Below are positions 28,463 through 37,006 of a stretch of DNA of 64,000 nucleotides, piece after piece. A model generated the notes under the pieces. It worked only from the letters and a program-made list of their open reading frames with translations, did not search any database and had not been told where the DNA came from. The translations under genes and the position numbers were made by a program. How positions within the stretch are numbered: the first letter of the stretch is position 1; each line of letters begins with the position of its first letter. This stretch comes from Thermoanaerobacter wiegelii Rt8.B1 (GTDB lineage Bacteria; Bacillota; Thermoanaerobacteria; Thermoanaerobacterales; Thermoanaerobacteraceae), in contig NC_015958.1 in NCBI RefSeq assembly GCF_000147695.2, forward strand, positions 226,501 to 290,500, given 5' to 3'.

Positions 28463-28522
28463 TTGACAGGCAGCTATAAATAATGTTACAATTTTATTGA
28501 GATATTGATAATTATTTTCAAT
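28463..28522 (+). promoter_or_regulatory. feo promoter and Fur box
   Basis: TTGACA (28463-28468), 18 bases, TACAAT (28487-28492). Just downstream, ATTGATAAT, T, ATTTTCAAT (28504-28522) is a 9-1-9 inverted repeat with one mismatch per arm pair, close to the Fur box. Its position at the start of the transcript fits iron-dependent repression. Confidence 0.75.
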
Positions 28523-28538
28523 TATGGAGGCATGACAA

Positions 28539-28781
28539 ATGGCAGAAAATGCTATTACAAATCTTACAGAACTAAGGGAAAATCATGAAGGAGAGATTGC
28601 ATTAATAAAAGCCGGAAGAGCAGCTATGCAAAGATTGAATGAAATGGGGCTTGTTCCGGGGACAAAAGTTAAGGTAGTTAGAAAGGGTCCTTTAAAGGGG
28701 CCTGTTGAGCTGGAGGTTAGAAATTCCCACATTGTGATTGGATATGGTCTTGCTTCAAAAATATACGTAAAAATCATCTAA
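28539..28781 (+). CDS. feoA: ferrous iron transport protein A
   Basis: An 80-residue protein with the SH3-like FeoA fold: conserved GRAAMQRLNEMGLVPGTKVKV and the closing strand IVIGYGLASKIYVK. It is thought to act on FeoB at the membrane. feoB starts 18 bases after its stop. Ribosome binding site GGAGG. Confidence 0.95.
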   Translation: MAENAITNLTELRENHEGEIALIKAGRAAMQRLNEMGLVPGTKVKVVRKGPLKGPVELEVRNSHIVIGYGLASKIYVKII

Positions 28782-28799
28782 CAGAAAGGGCGATATGCG

Positions 28800-30770
28800 A
28801 TGAAAAATGAAATAGTCATAGCTTTGGCGGGAAATGCTAATGTGGGTAAAAGCGTTATATTTAATCAACTGACAGGTTTGACTCAGATAATTGGCAACTG
28901 GCCGGGAAAAACAGTGGAAAGGGCAGAAGGGGTATTGAGATTTAAAGGACGAACTATAAAAATTGTTGACCTTCCCGGCATTTATTCACTTTCTGCTTAT
29001 TCTCAAGAGGAAATTGTCTCTCGTGAGTTTATAGCTTTTGAAAAACCAGATGTTGTAATAAATGTAGTGGATGCTTCTAATCTTGAAAGAAATTTGTTTT
29101 TTACCGTGCAGCTATTAGAGCTTCATGTGCCTATGGTTATGGCTTTAAACCAAGTGGATTATGCCATTAAAAAGGGTATAGATATAAATGTAAAAAGGCT
29201 TGAAGAACTTTTGGGAATTCCTGTTGTAAAAACTATCGCTACAAAGGGGAAAGGTCTTGAAGAATTGATAGATAAGGTTTTGGAAATTGTTGATTCACAT
29301 AAAGAAACGACTGCAAAAGAATATGACATAAAACAAGAAAAAATTCTCAAATACAGAAATGAAGTGAGCGAATATGTAATGAGAATTTATAACATCCTTT
29401 TAAAATATAATGTAGAGATTATAAATTTGTTTCATCCTCTTTGGATTTCTCTTAAACTTATAGAAGAGGATAGCGATATAATAGAAAAACTAAAAGGAGA
29501 GCATAACGGGAAAAAAGCTTATGAAGAAATTCAAAAAGAATTAGAAGATTTAAAGGCGAAGATAGATAGTCCTCTTGTGACTTTAGTTACAGCAGACAGG
29601 TATGACATTGCCTCTTTTATAGCAAGTCAGACGGTGTCAGAGATTCACAATAGAATTACATGGACTGATTTGATTGACAATGTTGCTCTTCATAAAATAT
29701 TTGGTTATATATCAATGTTTGCTATTGTATTCATATCATTTTACGGCATATTTAAATTTGGAGAGTATTTTTCTGGTGTGTTGGAGAACTTTTTTGATGG
29801 TTTAAAACCTCTGGTATATAATTTGCATATGCCAAATATGTACAAAGACATTTTATGGAATGGTTTTGCTGAAGGATTTATTTCTGCTATAACCATCGTA
29901 CTACCTTATATACTCCCATTTTATGTATTTTTATCAATACTTGAAAACACGGGTTACCTTGCCAGAATTGCATTTTTAATGGATGAAGTTATGCACAAAG
30001 TAGGACTTCATGGTAAAGCTCTCATTCCAATATTAATGGGATTTGGGTGTAATGTTCCGGCAGTACTGGGGACAAAAATTTTAGAAACTGATAGAGAGAT
30101 ATTTATTGCTTCTTTTATGTCAACTTTAGTTCCTTGTTCTGCAAGGATCGTGATAATTTTAGGAACAATAGGCGTTTTCATGGGGCCACAATACGCACTC
30201 TCTGTTTTTGCCTTAGATGTTTTGGTAGTTTATATAGCAGCGTATTTTGCAAATAAAATAGCGCCTGGAAAACCCTATGATTTGATAATGGAACTTCCTG
30301 GCTACAGAATGCCCGCATTAAAACCCACATTAAAGCAAATATGGTTTAGGATAAAAGACTTTTTGTACGTAGCACTTCCCATAATTGTTGCTGGAAGTCT
30401 TGTGCTTGAAATATTTAAATATACAGGTATATTTAAATATGTGACTTATTTAACGGATCCTATTGTAGTAAAGTGGTTAGGATTGCCATCAATAGTAGGA
30501 ATAGTATTGATTTTTGGGATTTTGAGAAAAGAGCTCACACTTATAATGCTTCTCACACTGTCTGGGACAAGTCATATAACAGAGATTTTAAGCCCAAAGC
30601 AGATGATTGTCTTTGGTGTTGTTACAATGCTTTATATTCCATGTATTGCTACAATTGCAGCATTAAAAAGAACAATTGGCTGGAAAAAGACATGGTGGGT
30701 AGTTTTTGTTGACATTTTCGTTGCAATATTGGCAGGAGGAATATTAAATCAAATTCTTACTTTTATATAA
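28800..30770 (+). CDS. feoB: ferrous iron transport protein B
   Basis: A 656-residue membrane Fe2+ transporter with an N-terminal G domain: G1 GNANVGKSV (residues 11-19), G3 DLPGIYSLSAY, G4 NQVD, followed by a helical spacer and two Gate/FeoB-C membrane halves. Conserved GFGCNVPAV and LVPCSARIVI motifs carry the Cys residues of the pore. It lacks a long C-terminal extension and no feoC gene follows. Co-transcribed with feoA. Confidence 0.96.
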   Translation: MKNEIVIALAGNANVGKSVIFNQLTGLTQIIGNWPGKTVERAEGVLRFKGRTIKIVDLPGIYSLSAYSQEEIVSREFIAFEKPDVVINVVDASNLERNLFFTVQLLELHVPMVMALNQVDYAIKKGIDINVKRLEELLGIPVVKTIATKGKGLEELIDKVLEIVDSHKETTAKEYDIKQEKILKYRNEVSEYVMRIYNILLKYNVEIINLFHPLWISLKLIEEDSDIIEKLKGEHNGKKAYEEIQKELEDLKAKIDSPLVTLVTADRYDIASFIASQTVSEIHNRITWTDLIDNVALHKIFGYISMFAIVFISFYGIFKFGEYFSGVLENFFDGLKPLVYNLHMPNMYKDILWNGFAEGFISAITIVLPYILPFYVFLSILENTGYLARIAFLMDEVMHKVGLHGKALIPILMGFGCNVPAVLGTKILETDREIFIASFMSTLVPCSARIVIILGTIGVFMGPQYALSVFALDVLVVYIAAYFANKIAPGKPYDLIMELPGYRMPALKPTLKQIWFRIKDFLYVALPIIVAGSLVLEIFKYTGIFKYVTYLTDPIVVKWLGLPSIVGIVLIFGILRKELTLIMLLTLSGTSHITEILSPKQMIVFGVVTMLYIPCIATIAALKRTIGWKKTWWVVFVDIFVAILAGGILNQILTFI

Positions 30771-30823
30771 ACATGGTATAAGGTGAATAGGTGATAAAAT
30801 TATGCCATATATAATGATAAAAC

Positions 30824-31381
30824 CTACTCCACATTTGTTTTATTGCTTTTTATGGCATTAATTATCACATTTAGTACGTCCCCAACTCCCTTTTTCATTG
30901 CAGTTTCGTGTAAATAATCAAAATCTATCTCATTCCAATGTATGTTTAACATGTTTTTTGCCCACATACCATCATCTTTTGAATCCCAGAACTTGTAGGC
31001 ACATAATCTATCAATGATAATATCTTCTATTCCAATTATATATACTTTTTCACTATTTATATCAACTTCCAACACTTTATCAATAGAACCATCTAATACA
31101 TTATCGGGTAGTTCTATAGCTATATCGTATTTTTCATTATACCAATGTCTTCCGGTTGTTTTTTTAAAGCCATATAAATCCAACACTTTTGCAATTATAT
31201 CATGTCTTGGTGCTACTACGTCAATATCAATAGTATTATATCCTCCTGTAGTGTAAAATTCTACGGCAGTTCCTCCTACAATTATAGGTTTAATTCCATA
31301 TTTCAATAATTCTTTTGTTATTGTTGCCATCACTTCGAGCACATGGAAAAGTCTGGATTCTCTATTTGTATCTTTCGACAT
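30824..31381 (-). CDS. putative nucleotidyltransferase-fold protein
   Basis: A 185-residue protein. IIVGGTAVEFYTTGGY followed by NTIDIDVVAP matches the GG...DxD core of minimal nucleotidyltransferases (DUF6036/AbiEii-like), with a further acidic strand in VLEVDINSEKVYII. Such proteins often serve as toxins or modifiers in two-gene modules, but this is family knowledge only. It starts inside the preceding gene (20-base overlap, ribosome binding site AGGAGG), so the two are coupled. Confidence 0.7.
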   Translation of the reverse strand: MSKDTNRESRLFHVLEVMATITKELLKYGIKPIIVGGTAVEFYTTGGYNTIDIDVVAPRHDIIAKVLDLYGFKKTTGRHWYNEKYDIAIELPDNVLDGSIDKVLEVDINSEKVYIIGIEDIIIDRLCAYKFWDSKDDGMWAKNMLNIHWNEIDFDYLHETAMKKGVGDVLNVIINAIKSNKTNVE

Positions 31382-31592
31382 TGATCTTATACCTCCTGGG
31401 ACCTATTATTTCAATTACTCCCTCTTTTATTAATCTTTCAAACCTCATTTTGTCTAGCTTTAGTAGGATTTCCTCTTCTGAAGAATCTCTTAATCTTTTT
31501 CTTATCGTTTTTTCATTAGGTATATTTTTATATATCAATTCTTTTTCTGACTTAGTCTTATTAATATATTCATAAAAATTGACTTTTCGCAT
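31362..31592 (-). CDS. small basic protein, partner of the nucleotidyltransferase-like gene
   Basis: A 76-residue, highly charged protein; I do not recognise the family with certainty. Its C-terminal part (FERLIKEGVIEIIGPRRYKI) resembles the last helix and wing of a winged helix domain. It overlaps the next gene by 20 bases, an arrangement common in toxin-antitoxin and abortive-infection pairs. The 180 bases upstream are AT-rich and hold no other gene. Confidence 0.6.
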   Translation of the reverse strand: MRKVNFYEYINKTKSEKELIYKNIPNEKTIRKRLRDSSEEEILLKLDKMRFERLIKEGVIEIIGPRRYKINVERYK

Positions 31593-31749
31593 GCCGAATT
31601 CACCATCCTTTAGTATATTATAGCATTATTTAAGTAGAACGTATACTTTGTTGTAAAATAAAAGTTAAAATAGTTAATGAAATCAGTGTTAAAACAAGAA
31701 ATATGACAAAAATAATGCAGAAAAAATAGGGCAAATAAGATAAAAAATT

Positions 31750-31768
31750 TCCCCCCATTAAGGGGGAT
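31750..31768 (-). terminator. terminator after nikO
   Basis: On the minus strand CCCCC, TTAAT, GGGGG (31766-31752) followed by GAAATTTTTTA; it stands directly after the nikO stop codon. Confidence 0.8.
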
Positions 31769-31771
31769 TCT

Positions 31772-32500
31772 TTAAATAAGATTAACTTTAAGCAGTAACT
31801 CCTCGTTTTTAAGAATTTCATCAGGTTTGCCTATTGTTTCTATTGTGTGATTTTCGTTTAACACTATTATCCTGTCAGAAAACTTTGCTGCCATATCAAG
31901 GTCATGTGTTGCGATTACTATTGTGGTACCATTTTTATTTAATTCTTCTAATTTTTCTAAAAGCCATCTTTTTGATCGTGGGTCAAGGCCATTTGTAGGT
32001 TCGTCAAGAAGCAAAACTTCAGGATTTATGACCATGACTGATGCTAATGCGACTTTTTTCTTTTCTCCTCCGCTTAATCTGTGAGGGGGTCTATCTTTTA
32101 ATTTTTCGAGTCCAAAAGAAATAAGAGATTCTTCCACTATTTTTTGGACTTCGCCTTCCTTTAAGCCCATTTGAAGTGGTGCAAAGGCTACTTCGTCAAA
32201 AACGGTAGTGTTAAAAAGTTGTACATCAGAATCCTGAAACACAAAGCCTACTTTTTTTCTAAATTCATATTCATCAAAAGTTTTTTTATCCCCCAGCAAT
32301 TCGCCAAATGCCCATATTTCACCGCTGTCAGGAGAAATTAAATTGTCCATCAATTTTAAAAGAGTGGATTTTCCACTGCCATTTGCACCGAGAAGAATTA
32401 ACTTTTCTTCTTTTATCACACTAAAATTTATGTCTATAAGTGCCGGTACTGATTTAATATAAGAGTAATACACGTTTTTTAATTCAAATACTGTGTTCAA
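31772..32500 (-). CDS. nikO: ECF nickel/cobalt transporter ATP-binding protein
   Basis: A 242-residue ABC ATPase: Walker A LLGANGSGKSTLLK, Q-loop FVFQDSDVQLF, signature LSGGEKKKVA, Walker B VLLLDEPTNGLD and switch His in ATHD. The frame extends to 32530, but AAGGAGG is 6 bases upstream of TTG 32500, which gives the family start MNTVFELKNVYYSY. It energises the membrane subunits encoded upstream in the same operon. Confidence 0.92.
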   Translation of the reverse strand: MNTVFELKNVYYSYIKSVPALIDINFSVIKEEKLILLGANGSGKSTLLKLMDNLISPDSGEIWAFGELLGDKKTFDEYEFRKKVGFVFQDSDVQLFNTTVFDEVAFAPLQMGLKEGEVQKIVEESLISFGLEKLKDRPPHRLSGGEKKKVALASVMVINPEVLLLDEPTNGLDPRSKRWLLEKLEELNKNGTTIVIATHDLDMAAKFSDRIIVLNENHTIETIGKPDEILKNEELLLKVNLI

Positions 32501-32511
32501 TGCAAACCTCC

Positions 32512-33327
32512 TTATAAATGAATACTCCATAGAACAATTAAAAAGAACATATTAAAAATTATCCATACATAATCATAAAAAGTTATTTTAAAAGTAGTTA
32601 GTGTTTTGTAATCTCCTTTGTAACCTCGAGAAATCATGGCACTATAAACATCATCACTCAGTTGCTGAGATTTTATTAAAACATTTGCCATAGCAGAAGC
32701 GACAAATTTTCTTCCTTCTTTGCTGCTAATTTTTCCTACATTTCTACTTTTTCTTGCAAGAAACATGTTCGTAGCAATTTCTAAAAGCAAAAAGATGTAA
32801 CGTAAGGCCATTTCAAGTGTAGCAGTAAAAATGTGGGGAAGCTTAAAAACTCTCAATGCTTTTAATATTTCTACCCATTTTGTTGATAGAGCTAATATAT
32901 ACACAAAAGATAAAGATATAAATGACCTCATCATAAAAACAATAGCACTTTCTAATCCATCTTTTGTTATATAAAAATTTTTTGTGAAATATACTAAAGG
33001 CTGTCCTTCTTTTACTACATTAAAAAGTGAAGGTATTAGGACAATACCTGTAAAAAATATTGAGACTGCTGATACCCTCACAACATATGCTTTTAAAGGT
33101 ATTTTAGAAAAATAAGCCAACAAAAGTGTATAAGTAAGAAATATGGTCATAAAAGGTATTGTCTTTCCAAAATTGACAATAATGATTAATATAAAAACAG
33201 AAACAAGTTTTATTCTCGTATCAAGAGACTGCATAATACCTTTCTTAGCAGAAATTGTGTCAGAATAAAACATATCTTCAAATGCATTTTGTATACTTAA
33301 GATTGTCTTTTCTAAAAAATTATCCAT
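32512..33327 (-). CDS. nikQ: ECF transporter transmembrane protein (CbiQ/NikQ)
   Basis: A 271-residue T-component with about five to six helices. The two coupling motifs near the C-terminal half are seen: FLARKSRNVGKISS and, later, SAMISRGYKGDYKTL. It couples the ATPase to the substrate-capture proteins. Its start overlaps the end of nikN by 8 bases. Confidence 0.9.
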   Translation of the reverse strand: MDNFLEKTILSIQNAFEDMFYSDTISAKKGIMQSLDTRIKLVSVFILIIIVNFGKTIPFMTIFLTYTLLLAYFSKIPLKAYVVRVSAVSIFFTGIVLIPSLFNVVKEGQPLVYFTKNFYITKDGLESAIVFMMRSFISLSFVYILALSTKWVEILKALRVFKLPHIFTATLEMALRYIFLLLEIATNMFLARKSRNVGKISSKEGRKFVASAMANVLIKSQQLSDDVYSAMISRGYKGDYKTLTTFKITFYDYVWIIFNMFFLIVLWSIHL

Positions 33328-33637
33328 TTTTCTTCTGGGGTTTCCCCATAATCCTCCCTAATATTGCAAATATCAGCAAAATGGCTGCGATTCCTACAAT
33401 TGCAGAGAAAATATAACCTATAGCTTGTTGAAAGAAATTGCTATCAAACCCAGGTATACTGTAATCAGGCAGTATTGCTTTTATAACTTCTGAGAATCGG
33501 TTCATTCCCTTGGGAACATATCCTATCATACTTTTAATTTCATCAAGGCCCCATTCTCCCCAAGCAGAACCAGGAGCCAAAAGCCCCAGAGGAGTAAGGA
33601 GTATTATGACTATAGCCGCAATGTAGAATTTTTTCAT
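33320..33637 (-). CDS. nikN: ECF nickel transporter small membrane subunit (PDGLE/NikN type)
   Basis: A 105-residue protein with a hydrophobic N-terminal helix, an extracellular stretch (GEWGLDEIKSMIGYVPKGM) related to the PDGLE domain, and a second helix near residues 68-93. Two-helix NikN/CbiN proteins are required for metal uptake by NikM/CbiM. Overlaps nikM by 4 bases. Confidence 0.85.
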   Translation of the reverse strand: MKKFYIAAIVIILLTPLGLLAPGSAWGEWGLDEIKSMIGYVPKGMNRFSEVIKAILPDYSIPGFDSNFFQQAIGYIFSAIVGIAAILLIFAILGRIMGKPQKKNG

Positions 33638-34326
33638 CTATTATCACCTCTAAGTTTGTATGAAAATTTATACAGTATATTTTCTTCATCTACTTTTTGT
33701 AAGTAATATACTACGAGGCCAGTTATAACTGCTTCTACAATGCCCGCAACAGTAAGATGAGCAAACATCATTGCAGGTATTGCTACGTTTAATCCATAGG
33801 GAAAGTATAGTGGTGTTCCATTTGCTGTATGAAAAAGCAATGGTTGAAGTCCAAGTTCTATTGCTGTGGCAAGAGCTGCAGCATTTATTCCTACATATCC
33901 CCCTATAGCAGATGATATGACTTTATTTAACTTAAGTGACAACATAAGTTTATAAATTCCGTATCCCACAAAAGGAGCTATAAATGCTATGTTAAAGCTA
34001 TTTGCTCCGAGAGCCAAAATTCCTCCATCTCCAAAAAGCAATGCTTGAATAAATAAGGCTATCGTAAGAGATATACTTGCCGCCCAAGGTCCTAAAGTTA
34101 TTGCAAGCAGTGTGGCGCCAATTGCGTGGGCAGTTGTACCTCCTGGTATTGGCACGTTAAACATCATTATTGTAAAGGCAAAAGCTGACCCTATTGCCAT
34201 AGCAGGAACGTCCTTTTTGTCAAAACTTTCGTTGACTTTTTTTGCTGCAACTGTCAACACTGGTACCATAGCAGCACCCATAACGGCGCAGGTTTGAGGA
34301 CTTAAATATCCTTCTGGTATGTGCAT
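33634..34326 (-). CDS. nikM: ECF nickel transporter substrate-capture protein
   Basis: A 230-residue S-component. The N-terminal MHIPEGYLSP is the signature of the CbiM/NikM family, in which Met1 and His2 help bind the metal. About seven hydrophobic helices follow. CbiM (cobalt) and NikM (nickel) are hard to tell apart, but the adjacent nikR gene and absence of cobalamin genes make nickel the better reading. Confidence 0.9.
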   Translation of the reverse strand: MHIPEGYLSPQTCAVMGAAMVPVLTVAAKKVNESFDKKDVPAMAIGSAFAFTIMMFNVPIPGGTTAHAIGATLLAITLGPWAASISLTIALFIQALLFGDGGILALGANSFNIAFIAPFVGYGIYKLMLSLKLNKVISSAIGGYVGINAAALATAIELGLQPLLFHTANGTPLYFPYGLNVAIPAMMFAHLTVAGIVEAVITGLVVYYLQKVDEENILYKFSYKLRGDNR

Positions 34327-34338
34327 AAAAATTCCCCC

Positions 34339-34764
34339 TTACAAATTTTCCCCTGTTGTTGTCATTACCAGTTTTCCATGCTTTACTCCTTTTGTGCTTA
34401 TTATTTCATCTGCAATTTTTGTAATTTCCTTTGCAGTGCCTTTTACTACCATTACTTCGAGGCAATTATGCTTATCCAAGTGTACGTGCATTGTTGAGAT
34501 TATGTTTTGATAATGTTTGTGTTGCATATCTGTCAGTTTGTCACTTATTTCTCTCACTTCATGATTAAAAACATATGTAATTGTTCCAATGGTCTCTGCA
34601 TCTTCTGCTTCCCACTGATTTTCCACTATAAAATCTCTTATTAAATCTCTTATGGCTTCGGACCTGTTGTTGTAGTTTTTTTTCTTTATAAGCTCGTCAA
34701 ATTGATAAAGAAGTTTTGATTCCATTGAAACTCCAAAACGTGTTATTTCTTCCAGACTTATCAC
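34339..34764 (-). CDS. nikR: nickel-responsive regulator NikR
   Basis: About 141 residues: an N-terminal ribbon-helix-helix ([18 protein letters not shown]) and a C-terminal ACT-like domain with the nickel ligands in [15 protein letters not shown]. The GTG at 34764 overlaps the AGGGGAG ribosome binding site; the true start may be a codon or two downstream (a CTG lies 9 bases on and would give [11 protein letters not shown]). It is the first gene of the nikRMNQO operon and probably controls it through the repeat at 34771-34809. Confidence 0.92.
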   Translation of the reverse strand: MISLEEITRFGVSMESKLLYQFDELIKKKNYNNRSEAIRDLIRDFIVENQWEAEDAETIGTITYVFNHEVREISDKLTDMQHKHYQNIISTMHVHLDKHNCLEVMVVKGTAKEITKIADEIISTKGVKHGKLVMTTTGENL

Positions 34765-34770
34765 TCCCCT

Positions 34771-34822
34771 AAAGTAGTGTCATCTTCTTAAAAATAATAG
34801 CACTATTTTATGGTGGAGTCAA
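34771..34822 (-). promoter_or_regulatory. nikR promoter with flanking inverted repeat
   Basis: On the minus strand TTGACT (34822-34817), 17 bases, TATTAT (34799-34794). An inverted repeat brackets the -10 box: AAAGTAGTG (34771-34779) and CACTATTTT (34801-34809), 8 of 9 positions matching, arms 21 bases apart. Separated half-sites are typical of NikR operators, so this is a good autoregulation candidate. Confidence 0.65.
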
Positions 34823-34895
34823 TTTAAAAATTAATTTTAGTTTAATTTTCAATTAATATTGCTTTAAAGTTGAGGTTATAAAATGAACTTGAAAG

Positions 34896-34924
34896 TTGAT
34901 TGTGATAACGATTTAATATATAAT
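34896..34924 (+). promoter_or_regulatory. promoter upstream of the Mn2+ riboswitch
   Basis: TTGATT (34896-34901), 17 bases, TATAAT (34919-34924). Transcription would start near 34931, right at the 5' edge of the aptamer. Confidence 0.7.
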
Positions 34925-34932
34925 AAAATAAA

Positions 34933-35071
34933 TAAAGGGGAGTAGCTCACCACAATGTGTGGTTTAACCTGTCGTCATCACGAGAAATTTTCTCCGGCAG
35001 GTTAGAAACTCTGGACGGAGTTTTGAGCAAGACCTTTATAGTGTTCATCACTATAGAGGTTTTGCTTTTTT
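34933..35071 (+). ncRNA. yybP-ykoY (manganese) riboswitch with terminator
   Basis: AAAGGGGAGTAGC at 34934, the GTCGTCATCACGAG internal loop followed by CTCCGGC, then GGACGGAG, and the closing GAGCAAGACCTTT match the yybP-ykoY aptamer core as known from Bacillus. The closing strand GACCTTT is also the 5' arm of a strong terminator: CAAGACCTTTATAGTG (35028-35043) pairs with CACTATAGAGGTTTTG (35049-35064), then six T. Mn2+ binding would hold the aptamer closed and prevent termination, an ON switch. The controlled gene is the OadB-like protein at 35104. Confidence 0.88.
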
Positions 35072-35103
35072 ATGTATATTTACAAAAGAAGGGAGTATAG
35101 ATA

Positions 35104-36213
35104 ATGAACGCTTTTATAGAAGGTATATTAAATCTTACACCAGGCCATATTATAATGTTTATCATTGGAGGTATCCTTATATATCTTGCGATAAAAAAAG
35201 AATACGAGCCAATGTTACTTTTGCCTATAGGGTTTGGCATAATACTAGCCAATATTCCGCTTTCATCTGCTATAGGTGAAAATGGTTTTCTTACAATTCT
35301 ATACAACGCTGGAATAAGTACAGAACTTTTTCCTATTCTTATTTTTATTGCAGTTGGGGCAATGGTAGATTTTTCACCACTTCTTAAGCAACCGTTAATG
35401 ATATTTTTTGGCGCAGCAGCGCAGTTAGGAATATTTTTAACTATAATTTTTGCGCATATGCTGGGCTTTAATTTAAAAGAAGCAGCTGCTATAGGCATAA
35501 TTGGCGCTGCAGATGGCCCTACATCTATTTATGTAGCTAATTTGTTTGCACCAAAGCTTTTGGGTCCTATATCAGTTGCAGCTTATTCGTATATGGCATT
35601 AGTTCCAATAATCCAGCCCTTTGTGATAAAAATGCTTACCAGTGAAGAAGAACGAAAAATTAGAATGGATTTGCGCATGAATGAAGTTTCAAAAACAGCT
35701 AAAATACTTTTTCCAATAGCAGTGACATTTGTTGCAGGAATTTTAGTACCAACTAGTGTTCCTCTTGTAGGTTCTTTGATGTTTGGCAACCTCATAAGAG
35801 AAAGTGGGGTAGTAGAACGGCTTTCAAAAGCTGCACAAAATGAACTTGCCAATCTTGTGACACTTTTACTTGGGATAACAATAGGTTCTACTATGACTGC
35901 CGACAAATTTTTGACACCTACAACTCTTTTGATATTTGGAATGGGACTTATAGCATTTATATTTGATACAGCAGGAGGAGTATTGTTTGCAAAGTTTTTA
36001 AATTTGTTTTTAAAAAATAAAGTCAATCCAATGGTAGGAGCTGCTGGAATATCAGCTTTTCCAATGTCGTCTCGTGTGATACAGAAAATGGCCCAAAAAG
36101 AAGACCCTACAAATTTTATTTTAATGCAGGCTGTAGGAGCAAATGTTGCAGGTCAGTTAGGTTCTATCATAGCAGGAGGTATTGTAATAGCACTTGTAAG
36201 TTCTATTATGTAA
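35104..36213 (+). CDS. OadB-like membrane protein (Na+-translocating decarboxylase beta subunit family)
   Basis: A 369-residue membrane protein of the OadB/GcdB/MmdB family. The conserved IGAADGPTSIYVAN stretch (around residue 140) contains the Asp that takes part in Na+ transport in oxaloacetate decarboxylase. About nine helices are seen, plus SAFPMSSRVIQKMAQKEDPTNF near the C-terminus, which is typical of the family. No carboxyltransferase alpha subunit or biotin protein gene is nearby; only a tiny OadG-like gene follows. Under an Mn2+ riboswitch, it might export or exchange a cation instead of driving decarboxylation; that is inference. The alternative is an ordinary decarboxylase pump with its alpha subunit encoded elsewhere. 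Confidence 0.88.
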   Translation: MNAFIEGILNLTPGHIIMFIIGGILIYLAIKKEYEPMLLLPIGFGIILANIPLSSAIGENGFLTILYNAGISTELFPILIFIAVGAMVDFSPLLKQPLMIFFGAAAQLGIFLTIIFAHMLGFNLKEAAAIGIIGAADGPTSIYVANLFAPKLLGPISVAAYSYMALVPIIQPFVIKMLTSEEERKIRMDLRMNEVSKTAKILFPIAVTFVAGILVPTSVPLVGSLMFGNLIRESGVVERLSKAAQNELANLVTLLLGITIGSTMTADKFLTPTTLLIFGMGLIAFIFDTAGGVLFAKFLNLFLKNKVNPMVGAAGISAFPMSSRVIQKMAQKEDPTNFILMQAVGANVAGQLGSIIAGGIVIALVSSIM

Positions 36214-36312
36214 TTGAAAGTTATGCAATTAAAAGTGTAGAGTTTGGACTACAGGGAAGAGGTTTTTAGATACTCTCATTAGAGGAGCTAAAATTTGAAA
36301 GAGGTGAACAAA

Positions 36313-36426
36313 ATGGACTTACTTAATGTATTTAAAACTGCTATTGTGGGAATAGGAATGACTTTTTTGATGTTAGTCATATTTTTTGTGATGATTAAAT
36401 TTTTAGTGAAAATATTTAATAAGTGA
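36313..36426 (+). CDS. small OadG-like single-helix membrane protein
   Basis: A 37-residue open frame with ribosome binding site GAAAGAGGTG 6 bases before the ATG. It starts MDLLNVFKTAIVGIGMTFLM and continues as one hydrophobic helix, ending in Lys-rich residues. This looks like the membrane anchor of a decarboxylase gamma (OadG) subunit without the usual cytoplasmic tail. Its position 100 bases after the OadB-like gene supports a functional pair. Too short for standard gene callers. Confidence 0.65.
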   Translation: MDLLNVFKTAIVGIGMTFLMLVIFFVMIKFLVKIFNK

Positions 36427-36518
36427 GATGAATGGAAAAATTTTTCATTCTTTTTTAATTATAAAGCTCTTGTGATATAATAAAATTGTAAAGTTGTTAC
36501 TGCATGGAGGTTTTGGTG

Positions 36519-36989
36519 ATGCCACTTAATGTAGTACTTGTTGAACCTGAAATACCACAAAACACAGGGAATATTGCAAGAACTTGTGTGCTTACAGGCA
36601 GCAGTCTTCATCTTGTAAAACCTTTAGGTTTCAGTATAGACGAAAAATACGTAAAAAGAGCTGGCTTAGACTACTGGCCTCTTTTAAACCTTACTGTTTA
36701 CGATAATCTCGAACAATTTCTTGAACAAAACAAGGGGAAAAAGTTTTATCTTGCTACCACAAAGGCTAAAAAGTATTATCATGAAGTAAAATATGAAGAC
36801 AATTCTTATATACTTTTTGGGAAAGAAACTGCAGGACTTCCTAAGTGGTTGATTGAAAAATACTACGAAGACTGTATACGAATACCAATGCATGAAGTGA
36901 TATCTACAAGGTCTCTAAATTTGTCCAACTCTGTAGCTATAGTACTGTACGAGGCCTTGAGACAACTGGGTTTTCCTAATATGAAATAA
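36519..36989 (+). CDS. trmL: tRNA (cytidine/uridine-34 2'-O)-methyltransferase
   Basis: A 156-residue SPOUT-class methyltransferase. Start motif NVVLVEPEIPQNTGNIART and the knot motifs FGKETAGLP and STRSLNLSNSVAIVLYEA are characteristic. It methylates the wobble base of some leucine tRNAs. An ATG at 36504 is in frame, but GGAGGT at 36507 supports the start at 36519. It is followed after 17 bases by dinB. Confidence 0.93.
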   Translation: MPLNVVLVEPEIPQNTGNIARTCVLTGSSLHLVKPLGFSIDEKYVKRAGLDYWPLLNLTVYDNLEQFLEQNKGKKFYLATTKAKKYYHEVKYEDNSYILFGKETAGLPKWLIEKYYEDCIRIPMHEVISTRSLNLSNSVAIVLYEALRQLGFPNMK

Positions 36990-37006
36990 AAAACTGAGGG
37001 ATGATT

